Shown piece after piece: positions 19,450-26,800 of a DNA stretch of 64,000 bases. Position numbers and translations under genes: made by a program. Under the pieces are notes generated by a model, which saw only the letters and a list, made by a program, of their open reading frames with translations, had not been told where the DNA came from and ran no database searches. The DNA is from Pyrodictiaceae archaeon. GTDB lineage: Archaea > Thermoproteota > Thermoprotei_A > Sulfolobales > WANQ01. The first letter of the stretch is position 1, and the number at the start of each line of letters is the position of its first letter. The stretch covers positions 1-64,000 of the forward strand of contig WANQ01000011.1 of NCBI GenBank assembly GCA_015521735.1, in the 5' to 3' direction.

Positions 19450-21177
19450 TCAGCTAGGCCTTTCACCTTGCTTCCTTATTTTTGTTCTTCTCTTAGCTAC
19501 TAGTACGGCTATTAATACTATGATTAGCACCATTATTACTAGTATCCACCACGGGAACTCTTGTCCTTGACTGATCGTTGTTGTTTCCTCGGTAATGGTG
19601 TTTGATATAGTTGGTGCGGTTGAAGTTGGTGAAGTAGCTGGTGTTGATGTAGTACTTGCTGGTTGAGTTGTTGAGGGTCTTGTTTGCTGAATAGTAGATG
19701 GTGTAGCAAGTCTTGTACTAGTTGTAGTTGTCTCAGCTTGGTGCCCAAGTAGCAACATCTTATACGGGTGTACCCCTCTTACCCAGAACGCTATGAATGA
19801 TGACTCATTAACCTTTATTGATCCTCTTACATCTAATACAACGCCTTTATCTACGTTTAGTAAGTCGTATCTATCAGCTACTATGACCCATTTATCTGGA
19901 TATGCTTTAATGGAAGTTGAAACCTGGTTCCACTTCTTCCCCTTGTTAACTGATATGAGTATGCTTGCTTTTGAGGGCTCTAAGCCAGTAACATATATTT
20001 TAAGCCATGAACCCTTAAGCTCGCTGTATCCTGTCTCTAGCTCTATAGTTCCCTGTAACCCCTCAGTCCATAACGTAGTATTCGGCTCAAGAACACTGAC
20101 TCCTACATAGGTCTTCTCCCACCTATGGTATAATCCGCTCCACGTCTCAAAGTATATGGGAATCCATGATCCATTCGATACTATTACACTCGTACCGTAT
20201 ACTGGGGCTTTAGCTGGTATAGCTAGGTGAACCCTAACTCTATCCCTACTAGTGTATACCTTCACATAGTGCATCCTAACCTTAATAATACCTTTCTCAG
20301 CAACCTCTATTATGTCAAATCCCATGTCAGGTAGGCGATTATCAAGCGCGATATAGTATACTAGAACATTCTCATACTTTAGTATATCACTTAATGTGAT
20401 ATTGAATGTGGCATTCTCCATTGTAAGAAGATATGGCTTACTACATGTTCTCATTAGTTTATCGCAGAGCTTTACCCACGTGTATCCTCCAGGTTGCCCT
20501 TGATTATTGACTATTTTTATGGGGTTTATTGTTGATAGATTATAGTTTAGTTTGACCGTGTAGTTGGTGTAGTTTACTAGGTCTAGGGTCTTTATCCTAG
20601 CCTGTGGTTTCGGTATAAGGCCTTCATATGCTGTTCGTGGTGGCCAAAACACTGTTATATCAATGTCTTTTCTCGCTAGGAGATCTATCCATACATATCC
20701 ACTAGCATTAGTGTGTACTCTCTCAAACGTGAACGTGGGATCCCCTAGTGAAACAATGGCGCTAGGTAAACCCGCATCTCTTAGAGATACTATTCTTATC
20801 AGCAACGGCTTAATGTTGACCTTTCCCTCGAGGATAACAGTGGTATTGTTTATCCATGTTAAGTTAAGGATGTTTACCGCAAAGAATGCTTTTCCATTAC
20901 TGTTCTTTCCATAATATGTTAGTATCCATGGACTCTTGGCGCACTTTGATGGGACATTTATTGTTATAGTGCTATTCGTTACCTTGAAGCCTAGTTCGGG
21001 GCAATCACGAGGACCTATTTTGGCATAACCATTCATAAACCTCAATGGCTTACCGTCAAGGTCGTATAGTTTTAGGATTACTTTTACCTGTTGTTCTGTG
21101 TTGGCGTGTAATGGGATGGTTAGTGATAGTATGATTAGTCCGAGTAACAGGTATGTGTGGGCCTTCATGTTTTCCAC
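19450..21177 (-). CDS. Large surface glycoprotein with Ser/Thr stalk and C-terminal anchor
   Basis: A 575-aa protein: signal peptide (about 6-25), repeated beta-sandwich or Ig-like segments with numerous N-glycosylation sequons, a Thr/Ser/Pro stalk (about 475-540), one membrane helix (about 542-562) and a basic cytosolic tail. The gene is 7 bp downstream of the membrane-protein gene that precedes it, so they are co-transcribed with the T4SS-like genes. It probably forms an external part of the apparatus or mediates cell contact. Confidence 0.65.
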   Translation of the reverse strand: MENMKAHTYLLLGLIILSLTIPLHANTEQQVKVILKLYDLDGKPLRFMNGYAKIGPRDCPELGFKVTNSTITINVPSKCAKSPWILTYYGKNSNGKAFFAVNILNLTWINNTTVILEGKVNIKPLLIRIVSLRDAGLPSAIVSLGDPTFTFERVHTNASGYVWIDLLARKDIDITVFWPPRTAYEGLIPKPQARIKTLDLVNYTNYTVKLNYNLSTINPIKIVNNQGQPGGYTWVKLCDKLMRTCSKPYLLTMENATFNITLSDILKYENVLVYYIALDNRLPDMGFDIIEVAEKGIIKVRMHYVKVYTSRDRVRVHLAIPAKAPVYGTSVIVSNGSWIPIYFETWSGLYHRWEKTYVGVSVLEPNTTLWTEGLQGTIELETGYSELKGSWLKIYVTGLEPSKASILISVNKGKKWNQVSTSIKAYPDKWVIVADRYDLLNVDKGVVLDVRGSIKVNESSFIAFWVRGVHPYKMLLLGHQAETTTTSTRLATPSTIQQTRPSTTQPASTTSTPATSPTSTAPTISNTITEETTTISQGQEFPWWILVIMVLIIVLIAVLVAKRRTKIRKQGERPS

Positions 21178-21184
21178 CTACTGT

Positions 21185-21607
21185 TTATGGTGGTGGGGGT
21201 GGAGGTGGTATGTACCTAGTTCTTGTCCTCATTGTTCTTGTTTTCTGTGTGCTTAGTTCTTTGTAAGTTATTGCTAGGAGTACTAGTGCTGGGAACTCGA
21301 TGAAGTATGTCCCGAAGACTATTACGTACCATTCATGGAGGTATTCCAGGAATGGTGTGTATAGTACTGTTAATAGCAGTGCTATGGATGATAAGACTAT
21401 GGCTAAGACCCGCCTAGCCCTGCTGGCATGTACTAGTGCTGCTACAGCGAAGGCTCCCTGAACCACTACTAAGCCATAGTATAGTAGCTTGTGTTTATAG
21501 GTTAGAGCATTAAGTATCGATGCAGCAGGCAATACCAGTATAAACATGAGTAGCGCGATCCCCAGGTATACGAGGAAGAGCTTGTAACCCGTCAAACTCT
21601 TCCCCAA
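21185..21607 (-). CDS. Four-helix membrane protein with Pro-rich tail
   Basis: I choose TTG at 21607: it is 25 nt from the centre of a TATA box (21628-21636), fitting a leaderless transcript, and the upstream extension to 21703 has no membrane character and overlaps another coding-like frame. The 140-aa product has four membrane helices and ends in an Arg/Thr stretch and seven Pro residues. It sits between the VirB4-like gene and the surface glycoprotein gene. Confidence 0.6.
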   Translation of the reverse strand: MGKSLTGYKLFLVYLGIALLMFILVLPAASILNALTYKHKLLYYGLVVVQGAFAVAALVHASRARRVLAIVLSSIALLLTVLYTPFLEYLHEWYVIVFGTYFIEFPALVLLAITYKELSTQKTRTMRTRTRYIPPPPPPP

Positions 21608-21627
21608 ATAGAGTATTAGCAGGGAAG

Positions 21628-21637
21628 GCTTATAAGT
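21628..21637. promoter_or_regulatory. Bidirectional-looking TATA box
   Basis: TTATAA palindrome at 21629-21634 within CTTATAAG. On the minus strand it lies at the right distance for leaderless initiation at TTG 21607. On the plus strand it would initiate near 21658, just before the AbrB-like fragment. Confidence 0.5.
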
Positions 21638-21681
21638 TTTTTCGTACAGGATATACTTGGTGTCCGGACACGAGCTACAAG

Positions 21682-21819
21682 GTATATGTCTTCGAGGCAA
21701 CAATAGCCCGAGTAACAGGACGGAAACTAGGAATATTCATACCAAAAGAACTTGAAAAAAGATTAGAGAAGTACCACGGTAAGAAAGTATACGTTCACAT
21801 ATACGTACCAGAAGAATAG
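21682..21819 (+). pseudogene. AbrB-like fragment without a normal start codon
   Basis: An open frame ending at TAG 21817-21819 reads ARVTGRKLGIFIPKELEKRL and onward, the pattern of an AbrB/SpoVT swapped-hairpin DNA-binding domain. No ATG, GTG or TTG lies in frame upstream, so it is either an N-terminally eroded gene or uses a rare start. It sits just before the mini-CRISPR and ncRNA A, just as the intact AbrB-like gene 37642-38244 sits before ncRNA B. Confidence 0.45.
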
Positions 21820-21827
21820 CGTCTTCT

Positions 21828-21963
21828 CTTTTCAATTCTTTTTGGTTTATTGGATGTCTATGTATGGTTCAACTTTCAGTTCTTTTTAGTTTTATTGAGT
21901 AAGGTACGGGATGGTTGGACTATTTCGTACTAGTACTTCCCTTTCAGTTCTTTTTGGTTTAAT
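21828..21963 (-). CRISPR. Element-borne mini-CRISPR, three host-like repeats
   Basis: Three 23-nt units at 21828-21850, 21873-21895 and 21941-21963. On the minus strand they begin ATAAAACTAAAAAGAACTGA (middle copy) and end GAAAG or GAAAAG, differing from the host 24-nt repeat at few positions. Intervals are 22 nt (21851-21872) and 45 nt (21896-21940); the second has host spacer length. The right-hand copies carry a CCAAAAA centre like the variant last host repeat (892-915). No cas genes are in the element, so it would depend on host Cas proteins. Confidence 0.75.
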
Positions 21964-21970
21964 TATTATT

Positions 21971-22058
21971 GCGGGCCCGAGGGGATGATGAGTAACCCGG
22001 AGGCTTAGGCCTACGTAGGCCTATGGGCTACGGCGTGGCAGCTGACCCTCGGGCCCAA
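21971..22058 (+). ncRNA. Structured RNA A with box C/D kink-turn
   Basis: A perfect 11-bp terminal stem (21973-21983 with 22046-22056) is followed directly by box C ATGATGA (21985-21991) and preceded by box D CTGA (22042-22045), the geometry of an L7Ae-binding kink-turn. Inside is the 18-nt palindrome TAGGCCTACGTAGGCCTA (22006-22023). A sister copy lies at 38266-38366 with the same terminal stem, box C and AT-rich flanks. No clear D'/C' pair is present, so it may not be a standard methylation guide. Confidence 0.65.
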
Positions 22059-22098
22059 TTATATCATAACCGTAGCCTTATCTATAAACTCTCCCGTA

Positions 22099-23898
22099 CT
22101 ATTCTATCCATTCCTCAGGCTTTGTCGTGAACAACTTGTATTCTTTTCTGGTTACTAGTATCTGTACTGGTAGTCTTATCTTGTCGAGCAGTATTAGTGC
22201 CTGACCAGTCTCAGCCTTCTCAATGAACTCTACGTCTTTGCTTGTTAGGTTTAGGAGTTTTCTAAGCTCTTGTGCCTCGTCGAGATGTAGTATTATTTTA
22301 GTAGCAGTGTTACTTGCAACTGCCCTACCAGCCCTAGTAGCCATTATGTCTTCTGGTTCTTGGGTTATGAATATAATTGAAGCATTGTATTTTCTCCCCC
22401 TCTTCGCTACATCAAGGACTAGTCTCTCGGCTCCAGGCATTCTCGTGATTCTCCATGCCTCATCCATTAGCAGTATCTTTTTCCTAGCTCTTGGAGACTC
22501 TACTATTGTTCTCCAGAACCTTGTGAACAGCAGGCTTGCTAGTAGATTCTTTGTTGTCTCTGAGTCCACGTTGCTTAAGTCCATCACGACTCTTGTCCCA
22601 ACTTCTATAGGACTCCCCTTAAATATGTAGGCGTCGGGTCCTTCTAGGAGTCCTCTTAGATAGCGTTTGAGTTCGCTTGATGCGCTACGATAGAGATCCC
22701 ATATACTCTTATGCTTCACGACGTTGGCGCGTAGTTCACCTGTAAGTTCTCCTGGAATACCAGTTGCAGATACAAGGAAATCAGCTGCAGTTGCCGGGTC
22801 AAGTAACTTAAGGGGGTCGAGGCCTAATGGCTGACCAGGCTTAACTTCTATGACCTGTGCTTTAAGTTGCTGTCCAAGACGCTTATATTCTCCTTCAGGG
22901 TCAACGATATAGAAATCTAGATCACCATAATACTTGATGTACATTCTATAGAGTAGTGCCTTAGCAGTAGTGCTCTTACCACTACCACTAGTTCCAAGCA
23001 ACAATACATGGGGGTTCCTATGGGTGAAGGGATTCATTATTATAGCTGTACCGTCGATGAGGCTTTGACCTAAGAATACTCCTCCCTCCTCCGCAATACT
23101 TGATGTTACGAAGGGGAACAAAGCACCGAGGGTATGGGTTTCGGTTATTAAGCGGAAATCTAGGGTTAAGGAATACATGGACCATTGGAAGCATCTTGGG
23201 GAGTCAATAATGTATCCTAGTGCTTCTAGGTTACGTTTTGCTTCTAGGAAGTGCTCTTTTAGCTCCCTAGGTGTTTCACCTAATACAACGAATACCATTA
23301 GTATGCGGAACAACATTGTTTCTCTACGCGTGAGTTCTTCTAGTAGCTGCTGAAAGATCTCACATCGTTGCTGAAGCTCCATATCCTCCTGCTCTAGAGC
23401 TGCTAGCGCGCACACAGTCTTCCTCTTCCGCTTAACCCATCTATACGCCTTAAAACGTTCTATGGGTTCCACCAGTAATCTTACCTCATCTACAATGTCT
23501 AATACTTGCAGAATATCTCCTTCAACTATTCTCTTGGGGAGTCTATACGCTACTGCAACCTTATAGAACATATTGTTGTATACCATGTATGTTGACTTAA
23601 CCTTAACATCGACTGGGAAGAGATCCTTTGGAGCCTCTACTGATTCGTAATCTAATCCTGTTCTCTCGAGAAATACGTCGAGCTTCTCGTTGGATCCTAA
23701 ATAGAACCTATATGATACCACGTTGAAGATTGTGTCTTGCCACTTAATGCTTCCATAGCTCTTCTTAGCAATGATTATTATGGGTTTTCTAAGACTATTT
23801 AGGAGTAGCTTGTATCGATCAACTATTCTTTTCGCATCACTATCCGGTAGTGTTAGTAGGTTTGCTCCTTTGATCTCATACCAGTACCTCCATTTCAT
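22099..23898 (-). CDS. VirB4-like conjugation ATPase
   Basis: A 599-aa VirB4/TraC-type ATPase. Residues 1-260 form the N-terminal VirB4-like region; then GTSGSGKS (302-309, Walker A), VDPEGEY (about 334-340, a VirB4 hallmark), LLMDEAW near 470 (Walker B) and TQEPED near 512. These hexamers sit at the inner face of the membrane and power pilus biogenesis and DNA transfer. Its start lies 2 bp from the stop of the VirB3-like gene, matching the conserved virB3-virB4 order. Archaeal CedB-like proteins belong to the same superfamily. Confidence 0.85.
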   Translation of the reverse strand: MKWRYWYEIKGANLLTLPDSDAKRIVDRYKLLLNSLRKPIIIIAKKSYGSIKWQDTIFNVVSYRFYLGSNEKLDVFLERTGLDYESVEAPKDLFPVDVKVKSTYMVYNNMFYKVAVAYRLPKRIVEGDILQVLDIVDEVRLLVEPIERFKAYRWVKRKRKTVCALAALEQEDMELQQRCEIFQQLLEELTRRETMLFRILMVFVVLGETPRELKEHFLEAKRNLEALGYIIDSPRCFQWSMYSLTLDFRLITETHTLGALFPFVTSSIAEEGGVFLGQSLIDGTAIIMNPFTHRNPHVLLLGTSGSGKSTTAKALLYRMYIKYYGDLDFYIVDPEGEYKRLGQQLKAQVIEVKPGQPLGLDPLKLLDPATAADFLVSATGIPGELTGELRANVVKHKSIWDLYRSASSELKRYLRGLLEGPDAYIFKGSPIEVGTRVVMDLSNVDSETTKNLLASLLFTRFWRTIVESPRARKKILLMDEAWRITRMPGAERLVLDVAKRGRKYNASIIFITQEPEDIMATRAGRAVASNTATKIILHLDEAQELRKLLNLTSKDVEFIEKAETGQALILLDKIRLPVQILVTRKEYKLFTTKPEEWIE

Positions 23899-23899
23899 G

Positions 23900-24424
23900 T
23901 TAGACCACCTTGACTTTGAATGTTTTTACTTCTTTGCCGTTGACCAAGACTTTGATGTCATGTAGGCCTTTAGAGAGATCTGTTAGAATAATTGAGTACT
24001 TGCCTTGCTCATCGCTTACCCCTGTTGCTATGGGTTCTCCATCGACTAATACTTCTACTCTAACGTTAGCTAGTACTGTACCTGTAGCTGGGTCTACAGC
24101 AAAGCCGGATAATTTCAAGGGGGTATTCTCTGAAACCTCGATAATCCTAGCTTTAGCTTGTTCTTTCTTTCTCTTAGTCCGCTTAGGCTTAGGAAAACCA
24201 ATAATTGATGTAATAATGATCTTCTCAACGCTTACAGTCTTCGTAGGCCATAAGCTTAAGATAATTAATAATAATCCTGGAACTACGAATATCCCTCTAA
24301 TACCTATAAGCAATATTCCCCCAAATACTAGTTCAATGAACTTTAACCATGTGAAGCGGAATGGGCCTAAAGTGAAAAAAGATTCTTGTTGCTCGGGCTC
24401 TGCTACTGCTATTACTTCTCTCAA
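23900..24424 (-). CDS. VirB3-like membrane protein with Ig-like tail
   Basis: A 174-aa protein with two closely spaced N-terminal membrane helices (about 27-62), as in VirB3, followed by a polar linker and a C-terminal carboxypeptidase-regulatory/Ig-like domain (about 100-174: GFAVDPATGTVLANVRVEV, GKYSI). It lies between the VirB2-like and VirB4-like genes. A VirB3 role is inferred from position and topology; the added beta domain is unusual for VirB3. Confidence 0.55.
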   Translation of the reverse strand: MREVIAVAEPEQQESFFTLGPFRFTWLKFIELVFGGILLIGIRGIFVVPGLLLIILSLWPTKTVSVEKIIITSIIGFPKPKRTKRKKEQAKARIIEVSENTPLKLSGFAVDPATGTVLANVRVEVLVDGEPIATGVSDEQGKYSIILTDLSKGLHDIKVLVNGKEVKTFKVKVV

Positions 24425-24435
24425 GGGAATGCACC

Positions 24436-24819
24436 CTAGCTACCTAGCCCCGTTAGCCAAGCGAAGAATTGTGTTACCCAGTCATGGGGCCAGCCTAGCT
24501 CGTTCTTGCATACTGTGAATACATAGTTCTGTAGACCCCATGCCAGAGCGTACGCTAATACTATGAATCCTAGTAATGCCATTATTATCTGTCTAAGCAC
24601 TATTGTTGATTCAACTCTTTCACGCTCGCCACCAAATACTAATAGACCACCTCTGTAAAGCATCACAAGTATTACTACGACAGAAACAATCACTATAATT
24701 GCGCCAGCAAAGACCTTAAACATCTTCACTCCCTGAAGGAGTAGCCCGCTACATGTTTCATTTGATGATTGCTGTAGGATAGATAACACTCCCACTAGTT
24801 GTAGGACGTTTAGGGGCAT
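24436..24819 (-). CDS. VirB2/Ced-type pilin candidate
   Basis: A 127-aa protein with two long hydrophobic helices (about 34-58 and 74-98) separated by a short charged loop (FGGERERVES), the topology of conjugative VirB2 pilins and the crenarchaeal CedA1/TedC pilins. Two Cys (residues about 23 and 103) lie on the same predicted side and could form a disulphide. The start may be the first Met or a later Met near residue 32. Located first in the B2-B3-B4-like series. Confidence 0.5.
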   Translation of the reverse strand: MPLNVLQLVGVLSILQQSSNETCSGLLLQGVKMFKVFAGAIIVIVSVVVILVMLYRGGLLVFGGERERVESTIVLRQIIMALLGFIVLAYALAWGLQNYVFTVCKNELGWPHDWVTQFFAWLTGLGS

Positions 24820-24924
24820 ACCTTGTTCTCACCGTTATGTATGGGAAGAACGGGAGAAGGCCATTACACGTCTTCTTTTTATAAAGGTATGCATTGGTTA
24901 ACCTAGGATAGGTGCCGTAAGTCT

Positions 24925-25380
24925 TTGAGCGATCTAGTAGTTGCCGTTGACTATAGTGCTAAGCCTAAGTATATTGGTGTGGTTGCTGCTAGAGAACATA
25001 GTATTAAGAGTAGCGATTTCCTTAATAGAGCATCCTGGGTAAAACACATAGCTGATCTACCTAGGCGTGAGAAGACAGTATACTTGCATAGGCTTCCTAC
25101 CCGGCTATCAAGGATAATGGACTACTTAGAGTCTACCAGGTATTTCCTGAGCATAGACAACTGTAATAAATACATAGAGCTCTTACGACCAGTCGTAGTC
25201 CTCGTAGACGACAAACTATATAATGCAATTACCTATCCACGCAAGGTTAAGGAGAGCAGAATTAGGGAGAGACATAGAAAAGTGTTGATAATGCTTGCAG
25301 ATAACGTAGCGTATTATACATACTGGATTCTAGAGGTTAGGAAGAAGAGTATCGAAGAACTTAGGAGAATAGTTAAGTAG
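24925..25380 (+). CDS. RNase H-fold-like protein (151 aa)
   Basis: Starts at TTG. The opening VVAVDYSAKPKYIGVVAARE parallels the protein at 16980-17603. A later strand VVVLVDD (about 90-96) and Asp/Asn-bearing helix LADNVAYY (about 127-134) could complete an RNase H-like acidic site. It is on the opposite strand to the T4SS-like genes. Its stop codon is the edge of a GC-rich two-stem element (25377-25451). Function unknown. Confidence 0.5.
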   Translation: MSDLVVAVDYSAKPKYIGVVAAREHSIKSSDFLNRASWVKHIADLPRREKTVYLHRLPTRLSRIMDYLESTRYFLSIDNCNKYIELLRPVVVLVDDKLYNAITYPRKVKESRIRERHRKVLIMLADNVAYYTYWILEVRKKSIEELRRIVK

Positions 25381-25451
25381 GCCTCCTCACGGCAAGTCTC
25401 TGCGGGTCATCCCCCAACCGGTACCGCAGAGCGCCACTCGGAGGCCACTAC
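25377..25451 (+). ncRNA. GC-rich two-stem structured element
   Basis: GTAG-GCCTCC (25377-25386) pairs with GGAGGC (25440-25445) and CTAC (25448-25451), with a 2-nt bulge. Inside, CTCTGCGG (25398-25405) pairs with CCGCAGAG (25424-25431). It contains CTCGGAGG (25437-25444), as do the elements at 17728 and 52739. It overlaps the stop of the RNase H-like gene. It could be a terminator, but it lacks a T-run and is more elaborate than needed. Confidence 0.6.
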
Positions 25452-25580
25452 CATTATAATATAAGCTGTATTACAGGCTATAAACTCTACCATAAATGAG
25501 TGTTTACGATTGATTGTACCGAGAAAAATTGTTTAATGGAAAAAGAGTACAGTTAGTATTCGATACTAAGGTGCTGAATG

Positions 25581-25982
25581 CTAAGCTGTGAAGTCTGCGC
25601 TTGCCTGCTTGGTTTGTCCTGCTTCCTGGTATGTTATGATTAGCTTGTGTACTCCTCCTGATATGGGTGTTGATAGTGTTATTACCCTGCGGATTTCGCG
25701 TCCTGGCTGTAGTACTAGGCCGTTAGCTGGTATACCTAGCTGTGATGTTATGTCTATTGATCCATCAATTGTAACGCTTGTTATGTTTGCTGGACCAGTA
25801 CCGATATTCTTGACAGTTATGTCTAGGAACTGTGTACCATCACTAGTGGTAGTCACAGTTACTGCTACGTAGAATTTTGCTCCAGCACTAACCGTCGACT
25901 GACTATTGAAGAAGTTGTATAGCAGAGCTCCACCAACCAACACTATAGCTAGTAGTAAAATCTCGGCTACTATTGTCCTCAT
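25581..25982 (-). CDS. Type IV pilin/archaellin-like protein
   Basis: A 133-aa protein with an N-terminal hydrophobic helix (MRTIVAEILLLAIVLVGGAL) directly at the start, as in mature archaeal class III pilins, and a beta-rich C-terminal domain (DITVKNIGTGPANITSVTIDG). It would assemble through the N-terminal helix. It is near the TadA/TadC-like genes. It could be the main pilin of that second machine. Confidence 0.7.
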   Translation of the reverse strand: MRTIVAEILLLAIVLVGGALLYNFFNSQSTVSAGAKFYVAVTVTTTSDGTQFLDITVKNIGTGPANITSVTIDGSIDITSQLGIPANGLVLQPGREIRRVITLSTPISGGVHKLIITYQEAGQTKQASADFTA

Positions 25983-26262
25983 ACTTACACCTCCTACTTT
26001 TCTTCACTAAGCATCAAGGCCTAGGAGAACACGTAGAACCACATGGGAAAGTATATGAACTAGTTACGTAGAAGCATCAACACTTATCTCAACTAGAAAT
26101 CCAAGCCAGCTATGAGCGAAAAATATATTTTCTGAGAGGTTGGGGGCAATGTGACACCATATGTGTTACACAAATTGCTAACACTGTTATAGTGTAGATC
26201 TAATTCATAACTCAATGTAGCGAAGGGTTTATATATAAGCTTGTAATGCTCATGGAAGAGAA
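25983..26262. other. Intergenic region, 280 bp
   Basis: AT-rich spacer between the pilin-like gene and the YdjM-like gene. No ORF or obvious structure is supported; it should contain the pilin gene promoter. Confidence 0.4.
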
Positions 26263-26799
26263 TTATCTGATGAACTTGTGTACAAATTTGTTAATTAAGT
26301 CAGATATTTCTTCAACATATTCACGTATCCTATATAGCTCCTCGAGGAGCCAGTTGGGCATCACTGTGTAGGCTGTGTATGCTAGTAAAACTAAACTTAA
26401 CAGTATTAATGGGATGTTTAAGGCCGGGTCATCGTATGTTCTAGAAGTTAATCTAAGCGAGCGCCTGGATAAGGGGTAGAATAGCGCTACACCTCCAGCT
26501 GTTAACAGGTCTGCAACTATATGTAGCCCGTAGCCAGTGATCCAAGCATGTATTAGCGTCCATGGAAGACCTAGGAAGCCTAAGAACAAGTATACCGTTA
26601 TCGTCGATAATATGAGTGCAAATAAGTTATGTAGCGTCCTCCTATGTCTTAACCAGACATCGATGTCAGGGAACGTGCTAGCCGTAACAGCTATCAGTGC
26701 TTGTAGGGGTATCAACCATGTATTAACGTTAAACACTGTCTTGGATAGGAATAGCGTAGCTGAGACTCCTAGTAGTATATGTGTTTTCTTTTTGACCAT
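26263..26799 (-). CDS. YdjM/DUF457-like membrane metal-dependent hydrolase
   Basis: A 178-aa protein with four membrane helices and the family's His/Asp pattern: FPDID near 46-50, HRRTLHN near 55-60, HIVADLLTAGGV near 96-107 and YP near 110. Members are membrane-bound metal-dependent hydrolases of uncertain substrate. Only 1 bp separates it from the TadC-like gene, so it belongs to that operon. Confidence 0.75.
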   Translation of the reverse strand: MVKKKTHILLGVSATLFLSKTVFNVNTWLIPLQALIAVTASTFPDIDVWLRHRRTLHNLFALILSTITVYLFLGFLGLPWTLIHAWITGYGLHIVADLLTAGGVALFYPLSRRSLRLTSRTYDDPALNIPLILLSLVLLAYTAYTVMPNWLLEELYRIREYVEEISDLINKFVHKFIR

Positions 26800-26800
26800 A

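Noticed and set aside
22006..22023. 18-bp palindrome as a recombination site
   Set aside because: It lies inside RNA A, where it can form an internal hairpin; no separate evidence for a recombination site.
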